Source: Streptomyces verrucosisporus (GTDB lineage Bacteria > Actinomycetota > Actinomycetes > Streptomycetales > Streptomycetaceae). From it: DNA of 64,000 nucleotides. Position numbers and translations under genes: made by a program. The DNA is taken from assembly GCF_017114865.1 (NCBI RefSeq), contig NZ_JADEYH010000013.1:1-64000 (forward strand), written 5' to 3'. This document shows positions 44,762 to 52,733 of the stretch, piece by piece; within the stretch, counting starts at the first letter, position 1; every line of letters begins with the position of its first letter. The notes under the pieces were generated by a model that saw nothing but the letters and a program-made list of their open reading frames with translations, ran no database searches and was not told the DNA's origin.

Positions 44762-45123
44762 TGACGAGGTGATCTCCACGACGAGTTCCGCATCGTCCGC
44801 CGGGACGGAGCTGCCCTCGGCCTTCTCGACCACAGCCTCCGGTATGACCAGCAGGTCGGGAACGTAGATACCGCTGCGGAAGGGGATCGAGACGCCCTGC
44901 GTCCGGTAGACGTACCAATCCTCGGGAATCGCCCTGTCCAGCAGCCGCTGCAGCCTGGCGGCGATGACATTCCGGTTACCGGCGGGCGGTGGTGACACGG
45001 TGATGACCCCATCGATGATCTCCACCCTGCAGCCCTCGGGCCAGTCCGTCTCCTCCCAGAGGCGGACCAGGTCGTCCCAGTCGCAGGCAGGCCCTGGTCC
45101 TGGATCGACGGTGAGTGCGCTCG
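44762..45123 (-). pseudogene. Uma2-family protein, N-terminal fragment
   Basis: Codes for about 120 residues of the same Uma2 gene: SALTVDPGPGPACDWDDLVRLWEETDWPEGCRVEIIDG, then VYVPDLLVI-like (IYVPDLLVIPEAVV) and LVVEITSS with the acidic residues of the PD-(D/E)xK fold. The start codon is missing because the right end of a second tnpB element abuts codon 1 or 2. The Uma2 gene was thus hit twice, once at its start and once in the middle of the nuclease core. Confidence 0.85.
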
Positions 45124-45131
45124 TGACTCCA

Positions 45132-45151
45132 CCCGCGCGTGACCGCGCGGG
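45132..45151 (-). repeat. Right-end hairpin of the truncated tnpB element
   Basis: Eight-base perfect arms around TGAC, eight bases from the inferred right boundary, the same spacing as in the intact element. Confidence 0.65.
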
Positions 45152-45167
45152 CTTCCTGCGGTCGCGG

Positions 45168-46290
45168 CTAGACCACATCGCAGAGGGCCAGCCCGGCCCT
45201 GTCGAGGATGTTCGCCGCGCCGACGTGATCCGCGTTGGCGGCGAAACCGCACGCCGTGCACCGGAACGCCGCCTGAGTGACGCGGTTGCTCTTGTCCACG
45301 TGCCCACAGCCGCCGAGGCTCGGCGGGCAGGTGACTGAGGTGTTGCGGGGGTCCACCAGGATCACGCGGCGACCGGCACTCTCAGCCTTGTTCGCCAGGA
45401 TTCCCAGGAACTGCCCCCAGCCCGCGTCGAGGATGCCGCGGTTGAGTCCGGCCTTGGCGGCGGCGCCGTTCGGCAGGAACGCGCCGTCGTTGCCGGGGTC
45501 GGCCTTGGGCGCGGGGCTCTTGGTCATCCCGGCGGTGTTCAGCCGCTCGTGCGCGATCACGTCGTGGTCGGTGATGAGTGCGCGGGCGGTCTTGTGGTGG
45601 AAGTCGAGCCGCTGCCGCCGGATCTTGGCGTGCAGCTTGGCGACCTTGCGGGCGGCGGCGCGGTGGCGCTTGGTCCGCTGCCGGGTGCACCTGGGGAACG
45701 CCGCGAGGTGCCGCTGTGCTGCGGCCAGCTCCTCGGTCGCGGAGGCGAGGAAGCGCGGATTCGCCTCGTGCTCGCCCTCGGAGGTGGTCAGGAAGTGCGT
45801 GACGCCCAGGTCGATGCCGACGCTTCTTCCGGTGGGCGGCAACTCCTGGGCGGGCACTTGGTCGCAGACCAGGACGGCGTACCAGCGCTTCCCCTCGCGC
45901 TTCACACTGATCGTCTTGACCCGTCCCTGTACGGGCCGGTGCTGGTGGACGCGCACATGCCCGACGCCTTGGAGGCGGAGGCGGGTCCGCCCATCGTGCG
46001 AGGTGGAGTTCCAGCGGCAGCCGTCGCCGTCCCGGGGGAAGGTGACGGTGTCGAAGTGCCCGGTGCCCTTGAAGCGTGGATACCCGGGAGTCCGCCCGGC
46101 CTTAACCCGCTTGAAGAATGCGGCAAACGCCTTGTCCAGCCGGCGCAGGGTCGCCTGCTGCGAGGAGAACGACCAGCGGCCCTGCCGCTCGGGGTCGAAG
46201 GCGCGGATGTCCTTGAGCTGCGCGGACTGGTCGCCGTAGCGGACGGTGGTCTTCGAGGCGTGCCGCCAGGCATCCCGGCGCTCCTGCAGC
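45168..46290 (-). pseudogene. tnpB: tnpB, 5'-truncated
   Basis: About 374 codons of a TnpB beginning inside the N-terminal domain (ALQERRDAWRHASKTTVRYGDQSAQLKDIRAF). RuvC residues are kept (Asp in VGIDLGVTHF, Glu in DVIAHERLN, final Asp in ANADHVGAANIL) and the zinc ribbon has its four cysteines, although the first pair is stretched (CPPSLGGC). About 30-35 N-terminal residues and the start are missing compared with my memory of the family. The frame stays open upstream across unrelated sequence, so a fusion product is possible but unlikely to be functional. Confidence 0.8.
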
Positions 46291-46312
46291 GCTCGGCGTA
46301 CAGCAAGCCCGT

Positions 46313-47038
46313 ATGAGCATGATCGAGGCGGGCCGGTACGCGGTGAGCGCGGACCGCGTACGAGGCATGGCTCGCGCCTACTCGTGCACGGACCAGGAGT
46401 TGATCGAAGCCCTGGCCGGAATGACCGGTGGGCGAACACGTGGCTGGTGGGAGGAGTACCGCGACATCCTCCCGCCCGGGGCGCTCAACCTCGCCGAGCT
46501 CGAGCACCATGCCACCGCAGTGCGTGTCGCATCGGTTGTCCACGTTCCCGGCCTGCTTCAGACCACCGACCATGCCCGCGCGATCATGACCGACGCCGTA
46601 CCGCCCTTCGCTCCGCACGAGGTGGAGCACCGGGTGTCCCACCGCATCAAGAGGCAGGGCATCCTCTACAAGGACACCCCGACGCCTCTGACCGCAGTCG
46701 TCCACGAAGCCGCCCTTCGCATGGGCTTCGGCGGCGCAGCCGTGGCCCGTGCCCAGCTCGGGCACCTCATCGAGATGAGCGAACGGGAGAACATCACCCT
46801 CCTGGTGATCCCTTTCAGGGCGGGCAACTTCCCCAGTTCAGGGCAGCCCATCGTCTACTACCGGGGCCCGGTACCGCAGCTCGACACCGTTCAGCTGGAC
46901 ACGGATCACGGGTCCGAGTTCATCGACGCCCAAGCGCGCCTGGTGAAGTACCGGACGATCATGGATCGTATGGAGCGGTGTGCCCTCACGCCGGCGGAAT
47001 CCCGTGACCTGATGCACCACATCGCCCAGGAGACCTAA
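46313..47038 (+). pseudogene. Scr1-type (DUF5753) regulator, HTH truncated
   Basis: Codes for 241 residues. It begins in the last helix of an XRE-type helix-turn-helix (SMIEAGRYAVSADRVRGMARAY) and then has the complete DUF5753/Scr1 domain (about 60-235: VVHVPGLLQTTDHARAIM, MGFGGAAVARAQLGHLIEMSE, VIPFRAGNFP, YYRGP). Homologues carry about 30-40 more N-terminal residues with the first HTH helices; these are replaced by the truncated tnpB. The ATG is internal to the original gene; the matching frame continues upstream (GVQQAR) to about 46291. Without its full HTH it probably cannot bind DNA normally, but may still bind the partner encoded next. Confidence 0.75.
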
Positions 47039-47047
47039 GGAGCGAGC

Positions 47048-47248
47048 ATGCCCGACCTCTACTGGCAGAAGTCCACCTACAGCGCTGAGGCCGCCAACTG
47101 CGTCTACGTGGCCGCGAGCGACGACGGCACCATCAAGCTGCGCGAGAGCGATCGCCCCGGCAGCATCCTCACCACCACGCCCGAGAGCCTGAGGACCTTC
47201 ATACGCGGCATCAAGGCGGGCGAGTTCGACCGCTTCACCAAGTCCTGA
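47048..47248 (+). CDS. DUF397-domain protein
   Basis: A 66-residue protein typical of the DUF397 family: YWQKSTYSAEAANCVYVAA, IKLRESDRPGSILTTTPESLRTFIRGIKAGEFD. These are almost always encoded just downstream of a Scr1-type HTH regulator, as here (nine bases), and act as its partner or as its antagonist (the BldB-related and ScrI/II systems). ATG with TAAGGAG upstream. The gene itself is intact although its regulator is truncated. Confidence 0.9.
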   Translation: MPDLYWQKSTYSAEAANCVYVAASDDGTIKLRESDRPGSILTTTPESLRTFIRGIKAGEFDRFTKS

Positions 47249-47260
47249 CCTGGGCGAGGT

Positions 47261-47466
47261 GCGGTGGGGGCCGGGGGTGTGCGGGGGGGGTCGGGGCCGG
47301 TCCGGGGCGAACATTCCGGACGGCATGATTTACGGCCCTTGCCGCGCACCGTTGCCCGGACCGGCGATTGGCCGCAAATCACGCCCCTGGCCTCCGGCAT
47401 GGGGAACCCCGGAGTGTCCGGAACGTCCGCCCCTCCCCGTCCCCTCCCGCCGTCGCCCGGCTGCGG
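47261..47466. repeat. Left arm of a 206/203-bp inverted repeat
   Basis: These 206 bases are the reverse complement of 50023-50225, with two substitutions and a three-base difference in a G-run (eight Gs here, five there). The arms bound 2.56 kb. The repeat is non-coding; none of the open frames across it looks like a gene. It starts 13 bases after the DUF397 stop codon. Confidence 0.88.
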
Positions 47467-47771
47467 CTGGTTCCCGGCTGTCCGTCGCGCGGTACCGCTC
47501 GGGGTCAACTGGTCAGATCCTCGTCTTGTGGGGTGGAGCTTCACCGTCGCGGAGACGCTCAATCGCCTCGCTGCCGCCGACCGGCCGGCACCGGATGCAC
47601 CATCGGAATGAGCGCGGGCGGCATCGGCAGATCAGGTCCCGTCCCGAAGCGCAGCCCGGGTCAGGGCGCTTCGTTCAGCTTGGAGGCGAGCCGCGGATGC
47701 CCTGTCCGCGCAGCCGTGTCGCCCCGGAAAAGGGATTGCCCCGGAGGGAGGGCTCACGTTGGCTGGGCAGC
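47467..47771. other. Non-coding stretch between the inverted repeat and the acetyltransferase gene
   Basis: About 305 bases without a recognisable gene. Frames that run through it lack domain similarity. It should contain the acetyltransferase promoter; no clear -10/-35 pair is visible. Confidence 0.45.
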
Positions 47772-48311
47772 ATGGCCGAACTGCATACCGATCGCCTCGT
47801 CCTTCGTCGATGGCGTGACTCCGACCTCGGACCATGGGCGGCGATGAACACCGATCCCGAGGTCCGCGAGCACTTGGGCGATGTACTCAACCGTGAACAG
47901 AGCGATGCCTCCGTGGCGCTGTTCCAGGCCGACTTCGACCGGCGAGGCTATGGGTGGTGGGCGGTCGAGGTGCGGGCCACAGGCGAGTTCATCGGCTTTG
48001 CGGGCCTGGACGAAGTGGATGACGGCATGCCGTTCACCGGAGTGGAGATCGGCTGGAGGCTCGCCCGGTCGGCCTGGGGCCAGGGCTACGCCACCGAGGC
48101 CGCACTGACGGTACTGGCCTACGGCTTCGACACGCTCGAGGTTCCCGAAGTCCTCGCCGTGACCACAGCCACCAACCTTCGTTCACAGGCGGTCATGCGC
48201 CGGATCGGTATGACCCGGGACCCGGCCGACGACTTCGACGCCCCCGCCGCACCCGAAGGACCACTGCGCCCGACCGTGCTGTACCGGATCGCCCGCGGTA
48301 CGAGAATCTGA
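47772..48311 (+). CDS. GNAT family N-acetyltransferase (RimJ/RimL type)
   Basis: A 179-residue acetyltransferase: N-terminal LHTDRLVLRRWRDSDL, GFAGLDEV, GVEIGWRLARSAWGQGYATEA with the acetyl-CoA pyrophosphate loop (Q/RxxGxG/A reads RSAWGQGYA), and the C-terminal VTTATNLRSQAVMRRIGM. This is the RimJ/RimL branch that acetylates protein N-termini or small molecules, including antibiotics. ATG at 47772, preceded by GGCTGGGCAG. It is inside the inverted-repeat cassette, transcribed opposite to the hydrolase gene. No resistance phenotype can be assigned. Confidence 0.9.
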   Translation: MAELHTDRLVLRRWRDSDLGPWAAMNTDPEVREHLGDVLNREQSDASVALFQADFDRRGYGWWAVEVRATGEFIGFAGLDEVDDGMPFTGVEIGWRLARSAWGQGYATEAALTVLAYGFDTLEVPEVLAVTTATNLRSQAVMRRIGMTRDPADDFDAPAAPEGPLRPTVLYRIARGTRI

Positions 48312-48427
48312 CGTTCGCCGCGGCGGCAGGGGCATGTACACGGAAGACGCGGTACGGCATGCGGGGAAGTCGATCCGCACCCCGCAGTGCGCCGGACGGC
48401 ATGGCTTACGGCCGCCGCTGCGGCCCG

Positions 48428-49827
48428 TCAGCCGGCCGAGCCGGTGACCCAGGCGGAAACCTCTCCGTCGAGTTCCTCGGGCGCCTTCGTATGGCCTGGA
48501 TACCTGTAACCCAGACGGTCGGCGTCGGGGTACTTCTCGGCCCGTGCTTCCGCCGCATAGGGCGGATTGACCGGGTCCAGGGAGTTCACGAGGAGAAGCA
48601 GTCTCGGTGCTTCCTCCGCATCGGGCATCGTCCATGTGGAGTCCGCACCGGCAGACATCACCGAGCACGGACGGTGCATGCCCGAGAGCGCGGCTCCGAG
48701 GGGATTCCTCTCCGGCGATCCCGCGCCGACTCCCCACCCCGGGTACGCCGTGCAGACATTGGCGAGGTACCCCACGAACTCCGGGAGCACCTGGCCGTCA
48801 CGGTCACGGCGGGTGTAGCTACGACTGTCGGACTCTACGACCCCTTTACCCGCCTTGCCGATATCCGGCCAGTTGGCCAGGATCTCGCGCAGTGGTTCAG
48901 CGTTTTTTCCGAGGTCGCGGGAGAGGGAGAAGAGAGCGGTCATCCGCTCGTACTCCTCGGCGCCGTCGGCGAGACCGGTCTGCGTGCCGTCGTAGCCCAT
49001 GTCCCGGAGCGTCCGGTGAAGCTTCTGCCGGCAGTCGGAGGCCGCATCGCTTTCGTCGCATTCCATGACGTCCTGCAAGCCCGCCTCCACCGTGAGGCTC
49101 CGCCCGACCATGAGCGTGGTCGCGAACGTGCCCGGCGGAGGCGCGGGAGCGTCCATCACCGCCCAGCCGCCGGCGCGTTCCAGTTCGGGCATCACAGCCG
49201 TTGCCCGGACCGCGCCGAACGACTGCGCGTACACCCCCGATATCTTCCCCTCCTTCTCGACGAGTTCCTTGAACGACTTGTGGTATTCCGCACGGTCGAG
49301 GCGGTAGAGGTCCATGTCGCAGGAGTTCCGGAAACCTTCGGGCCAGTTCTTCGTCTGCCATTCCGAGAGTTCGCCGCCCTTCGACACGCCAGTGACGATT
49401 TCGAGGCATTCGGTGCCGACCCCGTGAACAGCCCAGGGCTCGACGAATGTGGCCACCGCCCGGTGGCGCAGCCAGGAAGGAAGAAGCGATCGGGCGGCCA
49501 CGGCGTCCAGCGGACGCGGCCCGGTCCTTCCCGGGTCCCAGAGGACCAGTCCGTCCCGTTCTCCAGGTGTGCGAGCGGTCGGCGCGCCATCCTCACCGGG
49601 GGTGTGTAGATCACCGCCCACACCCCCGTGGGGAGCAGGTGGCAGCGGACGGTCTCGTCGGCACACGGCTGAGGCTCGGGAGCCGCCGACTGCCCGCGCT
49701 CGTCGGCCCGGTACACATACAGGCCGACGAGGACGACGACGGCCAGGGCCGCCACGCCGGCGAACCAGGGGACGGCCGTGGCGCGGCCGGGGTTACGCGC
49801 CCCCGGCATGCCGCGCTTGCGTCGCAC
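48428..49827 (-). pseudogene. Membrane-anchored alpha/beta hydrolase (TAP-like, S33), one frameshift
   Basis: Two overlapping frames make one protein. The first (from GTG 49827) encodes a transmembrane anchor (WFAGVAALAVVVLVGLYVY) and VRCHLLPTG onward; the second (ending at 48428) encodes the hydrolase: DGLVLWDPGRTGP, the nucleophile elbow VYAQSFGAVRAT, VMDAPAPPPG, and a TAP-like C-terminal domain with LLLVNSLDPVNPP (acid) and YPGH (His). The switch is at about 49550-49562, near CGGGACGG; one extra base would join them in a 466-residue protein. The elbow has Ala for the first Gly. Base composition is less G+C-rich than its neighbours. Either a decayed gene or a sequencing slip in a G-run. Confidence 0.75.
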
Positions 49828-50022
49828 TGGTCACAGGTGTCCCTGGTCGAGGTCGGGGCTTCCGGGAGGTCAATGGACCGAGGGCTGACCGTATCGCGCG
49901 AAGCGGGAGACGAGACCGCCGGGAAGCGGTGCCGACGGAAGCGGCGATCGTCTTCGCCCCGCGCCCGCAGCCGGGCGACGGGCCGATACCGCCCTCGGGG
50001 TCCGGACCGCACCGCCGTCCGC

Positions 50023-50225
50023 CCGCAGCCGGGCGACGGCGGGAGGGGACGGGGAGGGGCGGACGTTCCGGACACTCCGGGGTTCCCCATGCCGGAGGCC
50101 AGGGGCGTGATTTGCGGCCAATCGCCGGTCCAGGCAACGGTGCGCGGCAAGGGCCGTAAATCATGCCGTCCGGAATGTTCGCCCCGGACCGGCCCCGACC
50201 CCCGCACACACCCGGCCCCCACCGC
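50023..50225. repeat. Right arm of the 206/203-bp inverted repeat
   Basis: Reverse complement of 47261-47466. Directly before it, a 19-base segment of the arm (GCCCGCAGCCGGGCGACGG) occurs once more at 49963-49981, so the inner end is partly duplicated. Directly after it is a hexamer repeat (GCACCC x4, about 50224-50248). The stretch 49828-50022 between the hydrolase start and this arm contains no gene. Confidence 0.88.
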
Positions 50226-50581
50226 ACCCGCACCCGCACCCGCACCCGGAAAACAAACGCCCCCCTCCGCGTTAACCCGAAGTTGCGGAACCGGTCTCAC
50301 CGAGAGAATTCCTTTCCGATTCGGAAATCGAACGGAATGAGCCCGCTGAAGGGCGGCGTCCGCCGATAGCCTGGCGCTGCCTCGTCGATCAGCGCGGGGC
50401 AGCCGCGGGAGTGCCCGAGGGGAGGGCGTTCCGATCGCGGTTCCGGGGGTGCGGTGGAGGCAGGGGGAAATCGCCGCGCGGACAACCGCGCGTTCCGGCA
50501 CACGCAGGCGCACGAAGGCGCTGAATTCGCTTCTCCGCCACCCCGGAATCACCACCGATTCACCGAAGGTGAGGACGACCC
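50226..50581. other. Upstream region of the beta-trefoil gene
   Basis: A 356-base stretch without a gene. It starts with the hexamer repeat and has lower G+C at 50250-50340. A palindrome TTTCCGA-T-TCGGAAA (50313-50327) is a candidate operator or promoter element. The last bases hold GAGG, eight bases before the GTG of the next gene. Confidence 0.5.
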
Positions 50582-51301
50582 GTGCGACGCATGACCTCCG
50601 TTCTTCTGGCCCTGAGCGCTCTGGTGGGGGCCTCCGCGCTGACCGCCCCGGCGGCCGCGGCCGCCGGGCAGACCGGCCGTCCGGCCGCCGCGCAGACCGC
50701 CGTACCGGCCGGCTGGGAGGTGGTCCGGGGTGGTGAGGTGGCCGCCCTGAACGGCGGGGCGGACGGCGAGCGCTCCTCCGCCCCCCAGGGCCCCGCCGCC
50801 CGGAACCTCACCGCTCAGGACCTCACCGAGCAGGGCTCGGAAGCGGACGAGACCTCCCTCATCGCGATGCAGTCGGTCCGCAACAAGCGGTTCGTGACGA
50901 CCGAGAAGACCTACCCGGCTCCCAACACCGGTGCGCTGCGGGCCCGTTCCGCCGAGTACGGCGGCTCCTGGGAGGGCTTCGCCTTCGAGTGGGACGAGAC
51001 CACCGAGACCTACGCCCTGAGGTCGCTGGCCAACGACCTCTACGTGGCGGTGGAGAAGAACTTCACCGGCAGCTCCCAGAACCTGCTGCGCGCCCGCTCC
51101 ACCGGTGTGGGCGGCTGGGAGCGGTTCGTCGTGTACTACAACGAGGAGCTGGACCGCTGGGCGCTCCAGTCCACGTTGAACGGCCTGTTCGTCGCCATGG
51201 AGAACGGCTACACCGGCTCGCTCCAGTACGCCCTGCGCGCCCGTTCCGCCGAGATCGGCGGTTCCTGGGAGGAGTTCGTCCTCTACGACCTGGGCGCCTG
51301 A
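50582..51301 (+). CDS. Secreted beta-trefoil (fascin-like) protein
   Basis: A 239-residue protein: signal peptide (RRMTSVLLALSALVGASALTAPAAAAA), an Ala/Gly linker (about 28-90), then about 145 residues with three to four repeats of a beta-trefoil pattern: LIAMQSVRNKRFVTTEK, LRARSAEYGGSWEGFAFEW, YALRSLANDLYVAVEKNFTG, LLRARSTGVGGWERFVVYY, WALQSTLNGLFVAMENGYTG, LRARSAEIGGSWEEFVLYD. This is the fascin/ricin-like layout of extracellular carbohydrate- or protein-binding modules. No enzyme domain is attached. GTG start. Terminated by a strong hairpin shared with deoA. It is the last gene of the island region. Confidence 0.82.
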   Translation: MRRMTSVLLALSALVGASALTAPAAAAAGQTGRPAAAQTAVPAGWEVVRGGEVAALNGGADGERSSAPQGPAARNLTAQDLTEQGSEADETSLIAMQSVRNKRFVTTEKTYPAPNTGALRARSAEYGGSWEGFAFEWDETTETYALRSLANDLYVAVEKNFTGSSQNLLRARSTGVGGWERFVVYYNEELDRWALQSTLNGLFVAMENGYTGSLQYALRARSAEIGGSWEEFVLYDLGA

Positions 51302-51322
51302 GCCCCGGCCGGACGGACGGAA

Positions 51323-51360
51323 AGGCGCCCGTACCCCACGTCCCGGGGGTACGGGCGCCT
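51323..51360. terminator. 15-bp bidirectional terminator
   Basis: Arms 51323-51337 and 51346-51360 are perfect complements with an eight-base loop, between the convergent trefoil-protein gene and deoA. Confidence 0.82.
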
Positions 51361-51403
51361 CCGTGTGCGCGCCGCCCACGGCGTACGGCCGTGAGGGCGG
51401 GTG

Positions 51404-52690
51404 TCAGGCGATGCGGTCGAGGATCAGAGGGGTCGGGGCGAAGGAGGCGCCCTCGGCTTCCCCGGCGATTCCGATCGCGTCGCCGGTGAGCGCTTCGAGG
51501 GCGTAGTCGAAGCGCTCGGGGGTGTCGGTGTGGAGGGTCAGCAGCGGGGCGCCGGCGGTGACGCGGTCGCCGGGCTTGGCGTGCAGCTCCACCCCGGCAC
51601 CGGCCTGCACCGGGTCCTCCTTGCGCGCGCGGCCCGCGCCCAGGCGCCAGGCGGCGACGCCGACGGCGTACGCGTCCAGCTTCGTCAGGACGCCGGAGGT
51701 CTCGGCGCGCAGGACGTGCCGCTCGCGGGCGGTGGGCAGGGGCGCGTCCGGGTCGCCGCCCTGGGCGGCGATCATGCGGCGCCAGTGGTCCATGGCCGAG
51801 CCGTCGGCGAGCGCCTTGGCCGGGTCGGCGTCCGGCAGTCCGGCGGCGGCGAGCATCTCGCGGGCCAGCGCCAGCGTCAGCTCGACGACGTCGGCCGGGC
51901 CGCCGCCGGCCAGGACCTCGACCGACTCGCGGACCTCCAGGGCGTTGCCGGCGGTCAGGCCGAGCGGGGTGGACATGTCGGTGAGCAGGGCGACGGTGCG
52001 CACCCCGTGGTCGGTGCCGAGCCCGACCATGGTGGAGGCCAGTTCGCGGGCGTCGCCCGGGTTCTTCATGAACGCGCCGGAGCCGACCTTGACGTCCAGG
52101 ACGAGCGAGCCCGTGCCCTCGGCGATCTTCTTGGACATGATCGAGGAGGCGATCAGGGGGATCGCCTCGACGGTGCCGGTGACGTCGCGCAGGGCGTAGA
52201 GCTTCTTGTCGGCCGGGGCCAGTCCGTCGCCGGCCGCGCAGATCACCGCGCCGACCGAGCGCAGGACGTCCATCATCTCGTCGTTGCTCAGCAGTGCCCG
52301 CCAGCCGGGGATGGACTCCAGCTTGTCCAGCGTGCCGCCGGTGTGGCCCAGGCCGCGGCCGGAGAGCTGGGGGACGGCGGCGCCGCAGGCGGCGACCAGC
52401 GGGGCCAGCGGCAGGGTGATCTTGTCGCCGACGCCGCCGGTGGAGTGCTTGTCCGCGGTGGGCCGGGACAGGGCGGAGAAGTCCATCCGCTCGCCGCTGT
52501 CGATCATCGCGGCGGTCCAGCGGGCGATCTCCTCGCGTTCCATGCCGTTGAGCAGGATCGCCATGGCCAGGGCCGACATCTGCTCGTCGGCGACCTCGCC
52601 GCGGGTGTAGGCGTCGATGACCCAGTCGATCTGGGCGTCGCCGAGGCGGCCCCGGTCGCGCTTGGTGCGGATGACGGAGATGGCGTCCAT
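51404..52690 (-). CDS. deoA: Thymidine phosphorylase
   Basis: A 428-residue pyrimidine nucleoside phosphorylase (family PyNP/DeoA) that splits thymidine or deoxyuridine with phosphate to base plus deoxyribose-1-phosphate. Motifs: DVIRTKRDG-like N-terminus (DAISVIRTKRDRG), SGRGLGHTGGTLDKLESIPG (family signature), VKVGSGAFMK, TDMSTPLGLTAGNALEV, and the C-terminal AGAGVELHAKPGDRV domain. Last gene of the transporter-cdd-deoA operon; 43 bases follow cdd. The product joins the deoxyribose-phosphate pathway (mutase, deoC) encoded 24 kb away. Confidence 0.96.
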   Translation of the reverse strand: MDAISVIRTKRDRGRLGDAQIDWVIDAYTRGEVADEQMSALAMAILLNGMEREEIARWTAAMIDSGERMDFSALSRPTADKHSTGGVGDKITLPLAPLVAACGAAVPQLSGRGLGHTGGTLDKLESIPGWRALLSNDEMMDVLRSVGAVICAAGDGLAPADKKLYALRDVTGTVEAIPLIASSIMSKKIAEGTGSLVLDVKVGSGAFMKNPGDARELASTMVGLGTDHGVRTVALLTDMSTPLGLTAGNALEVRESVEVLAGGGPADVVELTLALAREMLAAAGLPDADPAKALADGSAMDHWRRMIAAQGGDPDAPLPTARERHVLRAETSGVLTKLDAYAVGVAAWRLGAGRARKEDPVQAGAGVELHAKPGDRVTAGAPLLTLHTDTPERFDYALEALTGDAIGIAGEAEGASFAPTPLILDRIA

Positions 52691-52733
52691 CAGGGGGTTC
52701 TGCTCCTTGGGGGTCGGGGGCGCCGGGCGCGGG

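Larger units (their letters stand above)
45124..46290 (-). mobile_element. IS200/IS605-family element, 5'-truncated remnant
   Basis: The right end is inferred at 45124 from TGAC there (GTCA on the minus strand), as in the intact element; it has a hairpin at 45132-45151 (CCCGCGCG / CGCGCGGG, loop TGAC). The left end is gone: the tnpB frame loses family similarity at about 46290, where the sequence switches to the coding strand of a Scr1-type regulator. The element cannot move as it is. The tnpB is of a different subgroup from the one in the intact element, so this was an independent insertion. Confidence 0.75.

Noticed and set aside
47259-47771. N-terminal extension of the acetyltransferase through the inverted repeat
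   Set aside because: The same frame opens in the other arm with no acetyltransferase behind it, and family similarity begins at 47772.
50163-50369. Small 68-codon frame starting in the right arm of the inverted repeat
   Set aside because: It runs through hexamer repeats (RTRTRT) and has no ribosome binding site or similarity.
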